A stretch of 6,303 bases of DNA, from positions 1 through 6,303 of the forward strand of contig CALCJG010000266.1 in the NCBI GenBank assembly GCA_937967705.1, in the 5' to 3' direction. The stretch comes from an uncultured Spirochaetia bacterium. Lineage in GTDB: Bacteria; Spirochaetota; UBA4802; JAGODF01. The translations under genes were made by a program, and so were the position numbers. This document shows positions 1-6,303 of the stretch, piece after piece. Under the pieces are notes generated by a model, which was given only the letters and a program-made list of their open reading frames with translations, was not told the origin of the DNA and ran no database searches. The number at the start of each line of letters is the position of its first letter. The first letter of the stretch is position 1.

Positions 1-1602
1 ACGGGATTCACCTGGGATTATTTTAAGGAAGGGATGGCTACAACGAACTTCAGCGATTTTATAAAATTTATTGAATGGACCGACCTCCTGCTCATCATCA
101 TCCCCCTTGCCAATTTCTGGCTATTCCTGATGTCGGAAAGAATTACCCTGTGGCGCGGAAGAATTCTTACAGCCGTTTTCGCGTTTGTGATTTTATTTAG
201 GCTGGCTGTCGGACTCTTCGGAACCGTTTCCGAGGGAGAAATCGCGGGTAATCCTGTTGTCTATACCGTCAAAAGCATCTTCAAGGCAAGCGGGGATTCC
301 GCCAGCGTGTTGCATGCGAAGAATGCAGAGGTGATCAACGAGCAGATGAAGTCTCTGCGTTTCATCGACAGCCGATTCGTCCACTCGACCGTTGAGGCCA
401 AAGGTCGTGGTACTCTCAGATCCGGAAAAAGGTGGAATGTCATCATTGTGGTCATGGAGAGTATCGGTTATGAATATGTCTTCAATACCAAACTGGGCAA
501 TCCCATGCCCATGCCCTTTCTGCATGAGCTTTCTAAAACCGGATTACTTTTAAATAACCACTATTCCTGTTCCAATACCAGTCCCCGCTCAATGTTCAGC
601 ATTTTAAGCGGCATCAATCCCTCCCCGACACAGAAGATGTTTTGCATAGACCCGGGGATCGTCATACCCGCCCTGTCCAACTATCTTGGGAAGGATTACG
701 ATTCCTTTCTCGTGACCCCGGGCTCCCTCAACTGGTTTTTCCCCCTGGGTTTTCTGAAAAATGCGAAGATAAATCTTTTTGGTTATGATGATCTGCCTGT
801 ACCGGTGAGGAAAGAAGCCTATGGCAAGGATGAAGAGGAAACCGTTGACTTCTTTCTAAAGAGGCTGGATAAAACAAAGGGGAAACCCTTCCTGGGGATT
901 TATTACAGCTATGTAGCACATTGGCCCTATATAGATTATGGTCCCAAATACCGGATCTTCAAAGATATCAAAAACCGCCTCAACAGATATTATAACAATA
1001 TCTATCTCCTGGATTGTCAGATCAGAAAAATCTATGATTACCTAAAAAAGAACAATCTGGAAGAGAATACGATCCTGGTAGTGCTGGGAGATCACGGTGA
1101 GGCGTTTAACCAGCATAAGGGCAACTGGGTGCATTCCCGGGCCAGCTACAACGAGAATGTCCGTGTCTTAGCCCTCATACATCAGCCGAAGCTTTTTTCA
1201 CCAAAGGTCATCGGATTTCCCACAACCCATGCCGATATTCCCCCCACCCTCATGGAGGCAATGGGCATAAAGTTCAATCATAATCTGATACAGGGGGAGT
1301 CCCTTCTGAAGGAAAGGATGCGCAGGAAATACGTCTTCTTCTACGGAAATGAAGATACATTGTCACTGGTGAATATGCACAATGTTAAAATGCAGCATTC
1401 CTTTAAGCTCAATAAATGCTGGGTATACGATCTCCCAAAGGACCCCCGGGAGATGAATCCCCTCAATTGTGACAATTATCCCGAACAGAAGAAGGCGCTG
1501 ACGTTCTATCATCAATATCAACCCAAGGTCCTGCAGGAGTACAATATGGTTCTCAAGAAAGGCCAGGACTTCTACGGCGAGAAGCACGCAGCGAACCGAT
1601 AA
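1..1602 (+). CDS. LTA synthase/sulfatase-like membrane phospho-transferase or hydrolase (5'-partial)
   Basis: Membrane-anchored enzyme of the alkaline phosphatase/sulfatase superfamily, resembling lipoteichoic-acid synthase and phosphoglycerol or phosphoethanolamine transferases. Such enzymes transfer or remove phospho-groups on lipids or glycans outside the inner membrane. Numbering from the Met at 34: two hydrophobic helices lie at about 18-34 and 44-62, then a linker, then the catalytic domain from about 135. Visible metal/catalytic elements are E142 in VVMESIG, a probable nucleophile T182 in SNTSPRS, H296, D353-H354 with E356 in GDHGE, H367, and H399/D401. There is no C-x-P-x-R formylglycine motif, which argues against a true sulfatase. 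The frame is open from base 1 to the ATG at 34 (visible GFTWDYFKEG), and the family normally has about five N-terminal helices, so I read it as truncated by the window edge. A purine-rich AAGGAAGGG just before the ATG keeps a start at 34 possible. The substrate is unknown. Family assignment is confident; exact activity is not. Confidence 0.85.
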   Translation, partial: TGFTWDYFKEGMATTNFSDFIKFIEWTDLLLIIIPLANFWLFLMSERITLWRGRILTAVFAFVILFRLAVGLFGTVSEGEIAGNPVVYTVKSIFKASGDSASVLHAKNAEVINEQMKSLRFIDSRFVHSTVEAKGRGTLRSGKRWNVIIVVMESIGYEYVFNTKLGNPMPMPFLHELSKTGLLLNNHYSCSNTSPRSMFSILSGINPSPTQKMFCIDPGIVIPALSNYLGKDYDSFLVTPGSLNWFFPLGFLKNAKINLFGYDDLPVPVRKEAYGKDEEETVDFFLKRLDKTKGKPFLGIYYSYVAHWPYIDYGPKYRIFKDIKNRLNRYYNNIYLLDCQIRKIYDYLKKNNLEENTILVVLGDHGEAFNQHKGNWVHSRASYNENVRVLALIHQPKLFSPKVIGFPTTHADIPPTLMEAMGIKFNHNLIQGESLLKERMRRKYVFFYGNEDTLSLVNMHNVKMQHSFKLNKCWVYDLPKDPREMNPLNCDNYPEQKKALTFYHQYQPKVLQEYNMVLKKGQDFYGEKHAANR

Positions 1603-1613
1603 CCCGCCGCTCC

Positions 1614-3278
1614 CTATTCCTGCTGGAGATACATCTGAATTTTCCTTCTTATGGCTTCAGGAAGCTTGATCCCGATGGCCTTGAGACGGGATTCGTACTT
1701 ATCGAAGGAACGGATATGCTGTGAGGTCGTTGTGAAGATACGGAAGTAGGCCCGTATACTCCCCTCCAGCTCCTTGCGGAATTGGATGTCCTGATTGAGA
1801 AGATCCTCTAAGGGAGCAATGACCCTGTAGTTGATGGGGCGGCAGATGGACCTGTAGGCGACGAAGCGCTGTGTCGTTTCACACTCGTAGTTTTTTTCGC
1901 GGATACTCTTTTCCACGAGGTTCAGGTCGATGCAGTCGATGATCTCGAACTTATACTTATCCCCCAGCGTTTCCCTGATCATTGTTTCTGCGGCCTTGAA
2001 TTCATTGCACTGGGCCCACATGCTCTGACACTGGGACCCGCAATGCAGATAGAGGACAATGTCGATATCGGAACTTGGCTGTGACATGCCGAGATTGACG
2101 GAACCTACCACATCCATGGCGATTTTGTTGACCTTCCCCTCAATCAGTTTGACCGCTTTTTCCAGTATATCCACCCGATCCTCAGTTTCCTGGGTCTGAA
2201 ACATCCTGAAGAAATCCTTGATTTCCCGGAATAGGACGATCTCGGGGATATGGGAATATTTCTTCGTCTTCTGATCGTAGTTTTCATATCGGCGGAGGGC
2301 ATCATAACGTTCCCGATCGACGATCTCCTCAACCCAGATATGATCCTTCCGATAATAGTCAGCGATATCGTAGATACGGTCATTGACCAGTTTTCGGAAT
2401 TGAATATGAGTTACCTGACGCTCGTTAAGTTCCACCTGGTGAAAAAATCCCCCTTCTGCCACATCGCCGGTTATCGTTGTTACCTCACCGAAGTTCGAAG
2501 GATTGAGGTATATGGTGTTTTCCAGTTTCTGGAAACCCCAGTCATTGTGGATGTGCCCTGTAAGGCAGAGCAGAACGGAATTGTTATCACAGAATGTCCT
2601 GAGGGCGGGAGAACCGGACGGTCCTTTAAAAGAAAGGCGGTCGTGAACGCCGTGTGCCGGTTGATGAGAAACGATAATGTCAGGCTTGACCGCCTTGAAA
2701 AAAGTGTACATCTCGTTCTTTCGATCATCGACACCGATACCGGCGTTGTAACGGACGATATAGCGCTCAGGAATACCTGCAGTCCAGATATCGGCGCCAC
2801 CGTATCCAGCGATCTTCATATCTTCGACCTGATACCAGTGCATGTGAAGATCTTTGTCGTGCAGCGAGGTATACTTCAGATCCATATCGTAATTACCGGG
2901 AAGGCAGAAGAGATGGGCGGAAGTCTTCATGGAGAGAACGTTCTCCAGTACCTTGTACTTCTGCTGCATAACGCGACGGGCTCGAATGGTATACTGCTGA
3001 TATTTAGTCCCTTTATCCTGATACTCCTCCTCAATCTCCGGGAGCTCCAAAAGTTCATCGACGAAATCGTCGATGATCATATCCTCACGTTCCATACGGC
3101 GCCGGAGGGCGTGGAAGTAGGACTGCAGTTCATGATAGCGTATGGCGGTTTCCATATCATAGAAGGGAATGTCTATAAGGTCCCCGGAGATGATGTAGAT
3201 ATCGGCAACGGTTTCAAAAAGGAGATTCTTAACCTGCTCAAAGGCTCCGTGTATGTCTGTTAAGTATATGATTTTCAT
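1614..3278 (-). CDS. Calcineurin-like metallophosphoesterase fused to a minimal nucleotidyltransferase domain
   Basis: A 554-residue soluble protein with two catalytic modules. The N-terminal module (about 1-290) has the full metallophosphoesterase signature: D8-x-H10 (TDIHG), G32-D33-x2-D36, G128-N129-Y130-D131, H205 in SHQP and G241-H242-x-H244. A charged, probably helical insertion of about 80 residues (40-120) separates motifs two and three. After a linker (about 290-365), a polymerase-beta-type nucleotidyltransferase domain shows G392-S393 and, after eleven residues including G397, D404-x-D406 (SSDIDI); E445 or D448 could be the third carboxylate. The C-terminal 100 residues are helical and unassigned. 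The phosphoesterase half should hydrolyse a phosphomono- or diester with two metal ions; the other half should transfer an NMP to a protein, small molecule or nucleic-acid end. It is the last gene of the cluster, 4 bases after its upstream neighbour. The start is supported by the canonical N-terminal beta-strand MKIIYLTDIHG. Both folds are clear; the biological role is unknown. Confidence 0.88.
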   Translation of the reverse strand: MKIIYLTDIHGAFEQVKNLLFETVADIYIISGDLIDIPFYDMETAIRYHELQSYFHALRRRMEREDMIIDDFVDELLELPEIEEEYQDKGTKYQQYTIRARRVMQQKYKVLENVLSMKTSAHLFCLPGNYDMDLKYTSLHDKDLHMHWYQVEDMKIAGYGGADIWTAGIPERYIVRYNAGIGVDDRKNEMYTFFKAVKPDIIVSHQPAHGVHDRLSFKGPSGSPALRTFCDNNSVLLCLTGHIHNDWGFQKLENTIYLNPSNFGEVTTITGDVAEGGFFHQVELNERQVTHIQFRKLVNDRIYDIADYYRKDHIWVEEIVDRERYDALRRYENYDQKTKKYSHIPEIVLFREIKDFFRMFQTQETEDRVDILEKAVKLIEGKVNKIAMDVVGSVNLGMSQPSSDIDIVLYLHCGSQCQSMWAQCNEFKAAETMIRETLGDKYKFEIIDCIDLNLVEKSIREKNYECETTQRFVAYRSICRPINYRVIAPLEDLLNQDIQFRKELEGSIRAYFRIFTTTSQHIRSFDKYESRLKAIGIKLPEAIRRKIQMYLQQE

Positions 3279-3282
3279 GGGA

Positions 3283-3936
3283 TCAGATGTTTCTCCCTCC
3301 GAAACGGGCGGCCAGTCGGAGAATTTCGTTTCCCTTTCGAGTCAGGGAGGGATTATCTCTCACTTTATTCAGTGAACTCCAGATCTCCCTTCCGAACTCA
3401 ACCCTTTTTTTCAGGGTTTCAGGAAGGGTGTCCTGAGCCGGAAACACGGTGTCTGCAAGCAATCTTTTTAAGAGAACCGGTATCTGTTTGATGTCATCAA
3501 CAGTGGTAAAATCCTGGCTGAGTCCCAGGATCATGGAGTTGTCGTGACCGCAGAAGGCGCTCCGATCATCATGCTTGTAGAGGATGACAGGTTTACCCAG
3601 TGTAAAAGCAATCGCTGCCTCCGCCACCCCACCCTCATCGGGAACCCGGCCGTTCATGTTAATGACGAGGGCATGGCAGCGCTCAACAATCTGGAATAAA
3701 TCGAGGCAAAAAATGCCCTTGCTTACGAAGAGGTTGATCTTGCCGAATATCCCCCCCTGAAACCTTCTTGCCCTTACAAGAGGCATAACGATCTTTTCCA
3801 GGCCATCCCGCTGAGGCAGAAAGGTATCGAAACCCGAAGCTTCCAGTGTTTCTGCAACCAGTGCCATTCCGTACCGTTCCTCAGGACAGAAAAGAGGTCC
3901 TGAGCAGTAAATTACCCTTTTTTCTTCGCTATTCAT
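3283..3936 (-). CDS. Nucleoside 2-deoxyribosyltransferase-like protein
   Basis: A 217-residue cytosolic protein of the nucleoside 2-deoxyribosyltransferase superfamily. Members cleave or exchange the N-glycosidic bond of (deoxy)nucleosides or nucleotides through a glutamate nucleophile. Numbering from the ATG at 3936: Y10-C-S-G-P-L-F16 is the N-terminal nucleotide-binding signature, D79 begins a helix before ALVINMNG (89-96), and D100-E-G-G-V-A-E106 matches the family D-x-G-x-x-x-E motif with E106 as presumed nucleophile. GKPVILYK (114-121) is the following strand. Residues 122-143 (DDRS, DNSMILGL) and a helical tail of about 60 residues may define a subfamily. The frame can be read back to an ATG at 4059, but that would sit inside the conserved 3' end of lnt; the ATG at 3936 directly follows a strong Shine-Dalgarno and begins the domain properly. 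It overlaps lnt by 8 bases and ends 4 bases before the phosphoesterase gene. Fold is confident; it could be a hydrolase or act on nucleotides rather than nucleosides. Confidence 0.85.
   Translation of the reverse strand: MNSEEKRVIYCSGPLFCPEERYGMALVAETLEASGFDTFLPQRDGLEKIVMPLVRARRFQGGIFGKINLFVSKGIFCLDLFQIVERCHALVINMNGRVPDEGGVAEAAIAFTLGKPVILYKHDDRSAFCGHDNSMILGLSQDFTTVDDIKQIPVLLKRLLADTVFPAQDTLPETLKKRVEFGREIWSSLNKVRDNPSLTRKGNEILRLAARFGGRNI
3294..3300 (-). promoter_or_regulatory. Distant ribosome binding site of the phosphoesterase-nucleotidyltransferase gene
   Basis: Reads GGAGGGA followed by GAAACATC, TGA and TCCC before the ATG at 3278. The purine core is about 15 bases from the start, further than the usual 5-9, and lies in the last codons of the upstream gene. 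No nearer site or closer alternative start codon is visible, so initiation may depend on ribosomes terminating at the TGA (3285-3283) four bases before the start. Confidence 0.45.
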
Positions 3937-5563
3937 CACTCCTCCCTTTAAAAGGTGCCCAGCAGAGGAGCGCGAGTGTAAAGACCAGCACAAGATAGAA
4001 GATAACATCCCCATAGCGGGTGTAAAAAGTTCGGTGATTCTGTGAAAAATCCATACCACCGGTCAAATAGCCCTCCTTGAGAATCGGAATGGACCTGCGA
4101 ATCCTCCCGTAGGGATCTATCAGCGTGCTGAAGCCGGTGTTGCCGGCGCGTACATACCATAATCCGTTTTCAACAGCGCGGAAAACAGAGGCGGAAAAGT
4201 GCTGCATGTGACCGCTATAGGAATCTGTCCATCCATCGTTGGTTATATTTACAAGATAGTCGGCACCGAGATTGCGGTATTTTCGGCATAGGCGGAAAAA
4301 GATTCCCTCATAACATATGAGCACACCGAACTTCCTGTTTTTGGCTTCAAAGGTGACAGGGACAATTCCGGGAACAAAGCTGGTGGCCCCGAAACGCGTG
4401 ATCAGTTCCTTGACGAAGGGAAACCATTTCTCATAAGGAAACCATTCTCCGAAAGGGACGATGTGGATTTTGGGATAGGTGGTTACCGGGATACCGTCAC
4501 CGTTAATCAATACAGCACTGTTCTGGGGATAGTAATCCTTCCGGAAATAATCTTCAATGATGCCGATCTCACCGGTTAACAGGGGCGTTCCGGTCGATTG
4601 GGCCATATTGAGGACCCGCTTTTCAAACGGATTGAGGCTCGCGTAATGGTAATCATAGTAGATATGCTCCAGGGTGGCGGATTCAGACCACACGACGAAA
4701 TCAGGTTTTTCATTCATCGAGGCATCAGTGAGTTGAAGGAGTTTGTCAAGGTAGAGCATCTTGTTGCTCTCCCAGCTTTTCCAGGGGGATATGCAGGATT
4801 GAATGACAGATACTTTGAGATCGCTCCTTGACGAAGGGGGGTTCTGAATCATCGTTATCCCTCCCCAGAGCGTGATGATGAGGAGAAGAAATATCGTGCC
4901 CGCCAGACGCACAAATGGGGGCATGCGCAGTATTGATATCTTCGAATAAGAGTTTCTTCGATAAGAATAAATGAAATCGGCCATTACGTAATTGGCCAGG
5001 ATCATCAGAAAATTGACGCCCATGATTCCTACATAAGAGGAGATTTGAATGAAGGGAAGAAAGGGGTATTGTGAATAACCGATGAATGTCCAGGGAAATG
5101 CCAGGAAACCGATGGTTTGAACCATATCCATAAAGACCCAAACGGAGGGATAGATCAGGAACCGAAGGCCCTCAAATTTTCTGGATATATATTCTGCCAG
5201 CAAAAGGCGTGTGACGAAAAAAACGGAAAGCGCAGGGATGAGAAATGAAAGAACCACGAGATAGCCGCCGCTAACCTTGGCTCCAAAGGCGCCGATCCAA
5301 TGGTAGGTGAGATAATTACCCAAAAGACCGGTTGTGAAACCCATCAGCAGGATCTCCTTAAACCCCTTACCTTTCACGGCCACGAAGAGAGGAATCAGGG
5401 AAAACCATGCGAAGAAAACAAACCCCTTGAAAAACCATGCATCATAGCTGGGGAATGAAAGAAAGATGAGAAGCCCCGATGCTAAATAATAATGCTCTCT
5501 CATCATTTTGAGCAGTCTTCCCGCAATCGGTGACAGAAATTTCGCAATTCGCTTGTACATCAT
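3929..5563 (-). CDS. lnt: Apolipoprotein N-acyltransferase
   Basis: Lnt performs the last step of lipoprotein maturation: it moves an acyl chain from a phospholipid to the free amino group of the diacylglyceryl-cysteine of apolipoproteins, in the inner membrane with its active site facing the periplasm. The 544-residue length is close to the family norm of about 510. A basic N-terminus is followed by a run of membrane helices (roughly 24-36, 47-63, 99-127, 135-155, 170-195, 217-239), with the conserved FPWTFIGYSQ at 156-165. Then comes a nitrilase-like domain (about 248-500) and a closing helix at about 518-535. The catalytic triad is complete: E294 in WSESA, K365 in YPKIHIVPFGEW and C417 in ICYEG; E373 and E419 correspond to other conserved acidic positions. 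The start at 5563 has a well-placed GGGAGAGG seven bases upstream; a second ATG follows immediately. It begins 2 bases after ligA ends and overlaps the next gene by 8 bases. Nothing looks damaged. Confidence 0.96.
   Translation of the reverse strand: MMYKRIAKFLSPIAGRLLKMMREHYYLASGLLIFLSFPSYDAWFFKGFVFFAWFSLIPLFVAVKGKGFKEILLMGFTTGLLGNYLTYHWIGAFGAKVSGGYLVVLSFLIPALSVFFVTRLLLAEYISRKFEGLRFLIYPSVWVFMDMVQTIGFLAFPWTFIGYSQYPFLPFIQISSYVGIMGVNFLMILANYVMADFIYSYRRNSYSKISILRMPPFVRLAGTIFLLLIITLWGGITMIQNPPSSRSDLKVSVIQSCISPWKSWESNKMLYLDKLLQLTDASMNEKPDFVVWSESATLEHIYYDYHYASLNPFEKRVLNMAQSTGTPLLTGEIGIIEDYFRKDYYPQNSAVLINGDGIPVTTYPKIHIVPFGEWFPYEKWFPFVKELITRFGATSFVPGIVPVTFEAKNRKFGVLICYEGIFFRLCRKYRNLGADYLVNITNDGWTDSYSGHMQHFSASVFRAVENGLWYVRAGNTGFSTLIDPYGRIRRSIPILKEGYLTGGMDFSQNHRTFYTRYGDVIFYLVLVFTLALLCWAPFKGRSDE
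3939..3946 (-). promoter_or_regulatory. Ribosome binding site deciding the start of the deoxyribosyltransferase-like gene
   Basis: Reads GGGAGGAG on the minus strand, just before GTG-ATG. This strong site inside the lnt 3' end selects the ATG at 3936 rather than the upstream in-frame ATG at 4059. The start overlaps the lnt stop in the arrangement ATGAATAG (3936-3929), a layout typical of translational coupling. Confidence 0.75.
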
Positions 5564-5565
5564 GA

Positions 5566-6303
5566 TTATTCCTCTCCCATCATACGGATAAACTCTTCTT
5601 CACTGAGCACCGCCACCCCGAGAGTACGGGCCTTTTCAAGTTTGGAACCCGCCTCTGCACCGGCAACAACGAAATCCGTCTTCTTGCTGACGGAACCTGA
5701 CGCACGTCCGCCTCTCTTCTCTACGATATCCTCAGCCTCCTTACGGCTCAATCCGGCGAGGGTTCCGGTGAACACAAAGGTCTTATCGCGAAAAGCGTCA
5801 TGATGGTTTTCCGTGGCAAGCACCGGCTCATCTTCGACAACAAGGCCGAAACCTCGCATTTGTTCTATCTGTGAACGGTTCGCCGGGTCTTTAAAATAGG
5901 CGGTAACCGATTCAGCTACCCCCGGACCTATCTCATGGATTCTTGTCAGGGACTCGGCGGATGCGTCCATCAGAGAGTCCAGTGTACGTAGATTACGGGC
6001 AATAACACGGGCGATATGCTCCCCGACATTGCGTATCCCCAGGCTCCTCAGGAAATGGGAGAGGGGGATACGGGATCGGGAGCGAATCGATTCCATGATC
6101 TTATCAGCAATTTTTTCCCCCATTCTCTCGACATTTAAAAGATCTTCCCGGGTCAATTTAAAGATGTCCGCCGGCGTATTTACACGTCCTGATTGATAGA
6201 GCCGGGTGATGAGCTCCGGACCGAAGAACTCCATATCCATGGCATCTTTGGAGACGAAAAATTTGAGCCGCTCCAGTTTCTTGCCCTCACATTCGGGATT
6301 GAC
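5566..6303 (-). CDS. ligA: NAD+-dependent DNA ligase, C-terminal part (5'-partial)
   Basis: C-terminal 245 residues of LigA, which seals nicks between Okazaki fragments and in repair using NAD+ as adenylate donor. The reading frame runs off the right edge; adenylation and OB domains are outside the window. Numbering from the first visible codon: C5 in NPECEG is in the place of the fourth cysteine of the zinc finger, followed by FFVSKDAMDMEFFG (15-28), equivalent to HFVSRRAMDVDGMG of E. coli LigA. The helix-hairpin-helix domain follows, with hairpins near 60-69 (RMGEKIADKI), 87-98 (SLGIRNVGEHIA) and 124-133 (EIGPGVAESV). A complete BRCT domain occupies about 170-245, including FTGTLAGLSRKEAE and GSVSKKTDFVVAGAEAGSK. 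An apparent start at the ATG at 6240 is the internal AMD methionine, not a real start. It is the most upstream visible gene of the minus-strand cluster, two bases before lnt. Confidence 0.97.
   Translation of the reverse strand, partial: VNPECEGKKLERLKFFVSKDAMDMEFFGPELITRLYQSGRVNTPADIFKLTREDLLNVERMGEKIADKIMESIRSRSRIPLSHFLRSLGIRNVGEHIARVIARNLRTLDSLMDASAESLTRIHEIGPGVAESVTAYFKDPANRSQIEQMRGFGLVVEDEPVLATENHHDAFRDKTFVFTGTLAGLSRKEAEDIVEKRGGRASGSVSKKTDFVVAGAEAGSKLEKARTLGVAVLSEEEFIRMMGEE
5571..5578 (-). promoter_or_regulatory. Ribosome binding site of lnt
   Basis: Reads GGGAGAGG on the minus strand, seven bases before the ATG at 5563. It lies within the last codons of ligA, whose TAA is two bases before the lnt start, so lnt translation is probably helped by ribosomes finishing ligA. 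It supports the start at 5563 over methionines further in (residues 20-21). Confidence 0.7.

Noticed and set aside
504..516. Tandem CCCATG repeat
   Set aside because: It encodes the local Met-Pro-Met-Pro of the sulfatase-like protein; two units are too few to be a meaningful repeat.
2250..3263. A 337-codon open frame on the plus strand, entirely inside the phosphoesterase gene
   Set aside because: It is in the register whose codons are exact reverse complements of the real gene's codons, so it stays open simply because the sense gene rarely uses TTA, CTA or TCA. The opposite strand carries the full set of conserved phosphoesterase motifs.
3401..3419. Inverted repeat AACCCT/AGGGTT around a T-run, looking like a small hairpin
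   Set aside because: It lies inside the conserved reading frame (codons for ETLKKRVE), the stem is only six pairs, and the arrangement is not that of a terminator.
3937..4059. A 41-residue N-terminal extension of the deoxyribosyltransferase-like protein starting at 4059
   Set aside because: It overlaps the lnt C-terminus in another frame, has no family resemblance, and the strong ribosome binding site before the ATG at 3936 gives a properly placed domain start.
4746..5141. A 131-codon minus-strand frame inside lnt
   Set aside because: It is an alternative frame of lnt with no recognisable domain, and lnt is fully conserved across the same bases.
5566..6240. A short stand-alone BRCT/helix-hairpin-helix protein starting at 6240
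   Set aside because: The frame stays open to the window end and the upstream residues include a zinc-finger cysteine and the FFVSKDAMD segment of LigA, so the methionine is internal to a full DNA ligase.

Overview
The window is almost entirely protein-coding: five genes, two of them cut by the window edges, with no RNA gene, mobile element, CRISPR array or long non-coding stretch. Gram-negative cell biology is indicated by a complete apolipoprotein N-acyltransferase (Lnt), an inner-membrane enzyme of lipoprotein maturation, next to an NAD+-dependent DNA ligase (LigA), which is the universal bacterial ligase. The moderate base composition and the gene set would fit a deltaproteobacterial (Desulfobacterota, Syntrophales-like) genome. 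That placement is an impression from the proteins, not something the sequence proves.

Layout. Positions 1-1602 (+) hold the C-terminal membrane segments and the full catalytic domain of an LTA-synthase/sulfatase-like (alkaline phosphatase superfamily) enzyme. Its reading frame is open to the left edge. It converges, across only 11 bases, on a tightly packed minus-strand cluster transcribed from right to left: ligA (C-terminal part, 6303-5566), lnt (5563-3929), a nucleoside 2-deoxyribosyltransferase-like protein (3936-3283) and a two-domain metallophosphoesterase-nucleotidyltransferase protein (3278-1614). The junctions are +2, -8 and +4 bases, so the four genes are almost certainly co-transcribed and partly translationally coupled. 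No promoter is visible because the cluster's 5' end lies outside the window.

How the genes may work together. LigA (DNA joining) and Lnt (lipoprotein N-acylation) are housekeeping enzymes with no obvious functional link. The two downstream genes look like a pair: an N-glycosidase/transferase fold that handles nucleosides or nucleotides, followed by a protein joining a calcineurin-type phosphoesterase to a DNA-polymerase-beta-like minimal nucleotidyltransferase. Their adjacency suggests a nucleotide salvage, nucleotide sanitation or nucleic-acid end-processing function, but the substrate cannot be read from the sequence. This pair is the most interesting and least explained part of the window.
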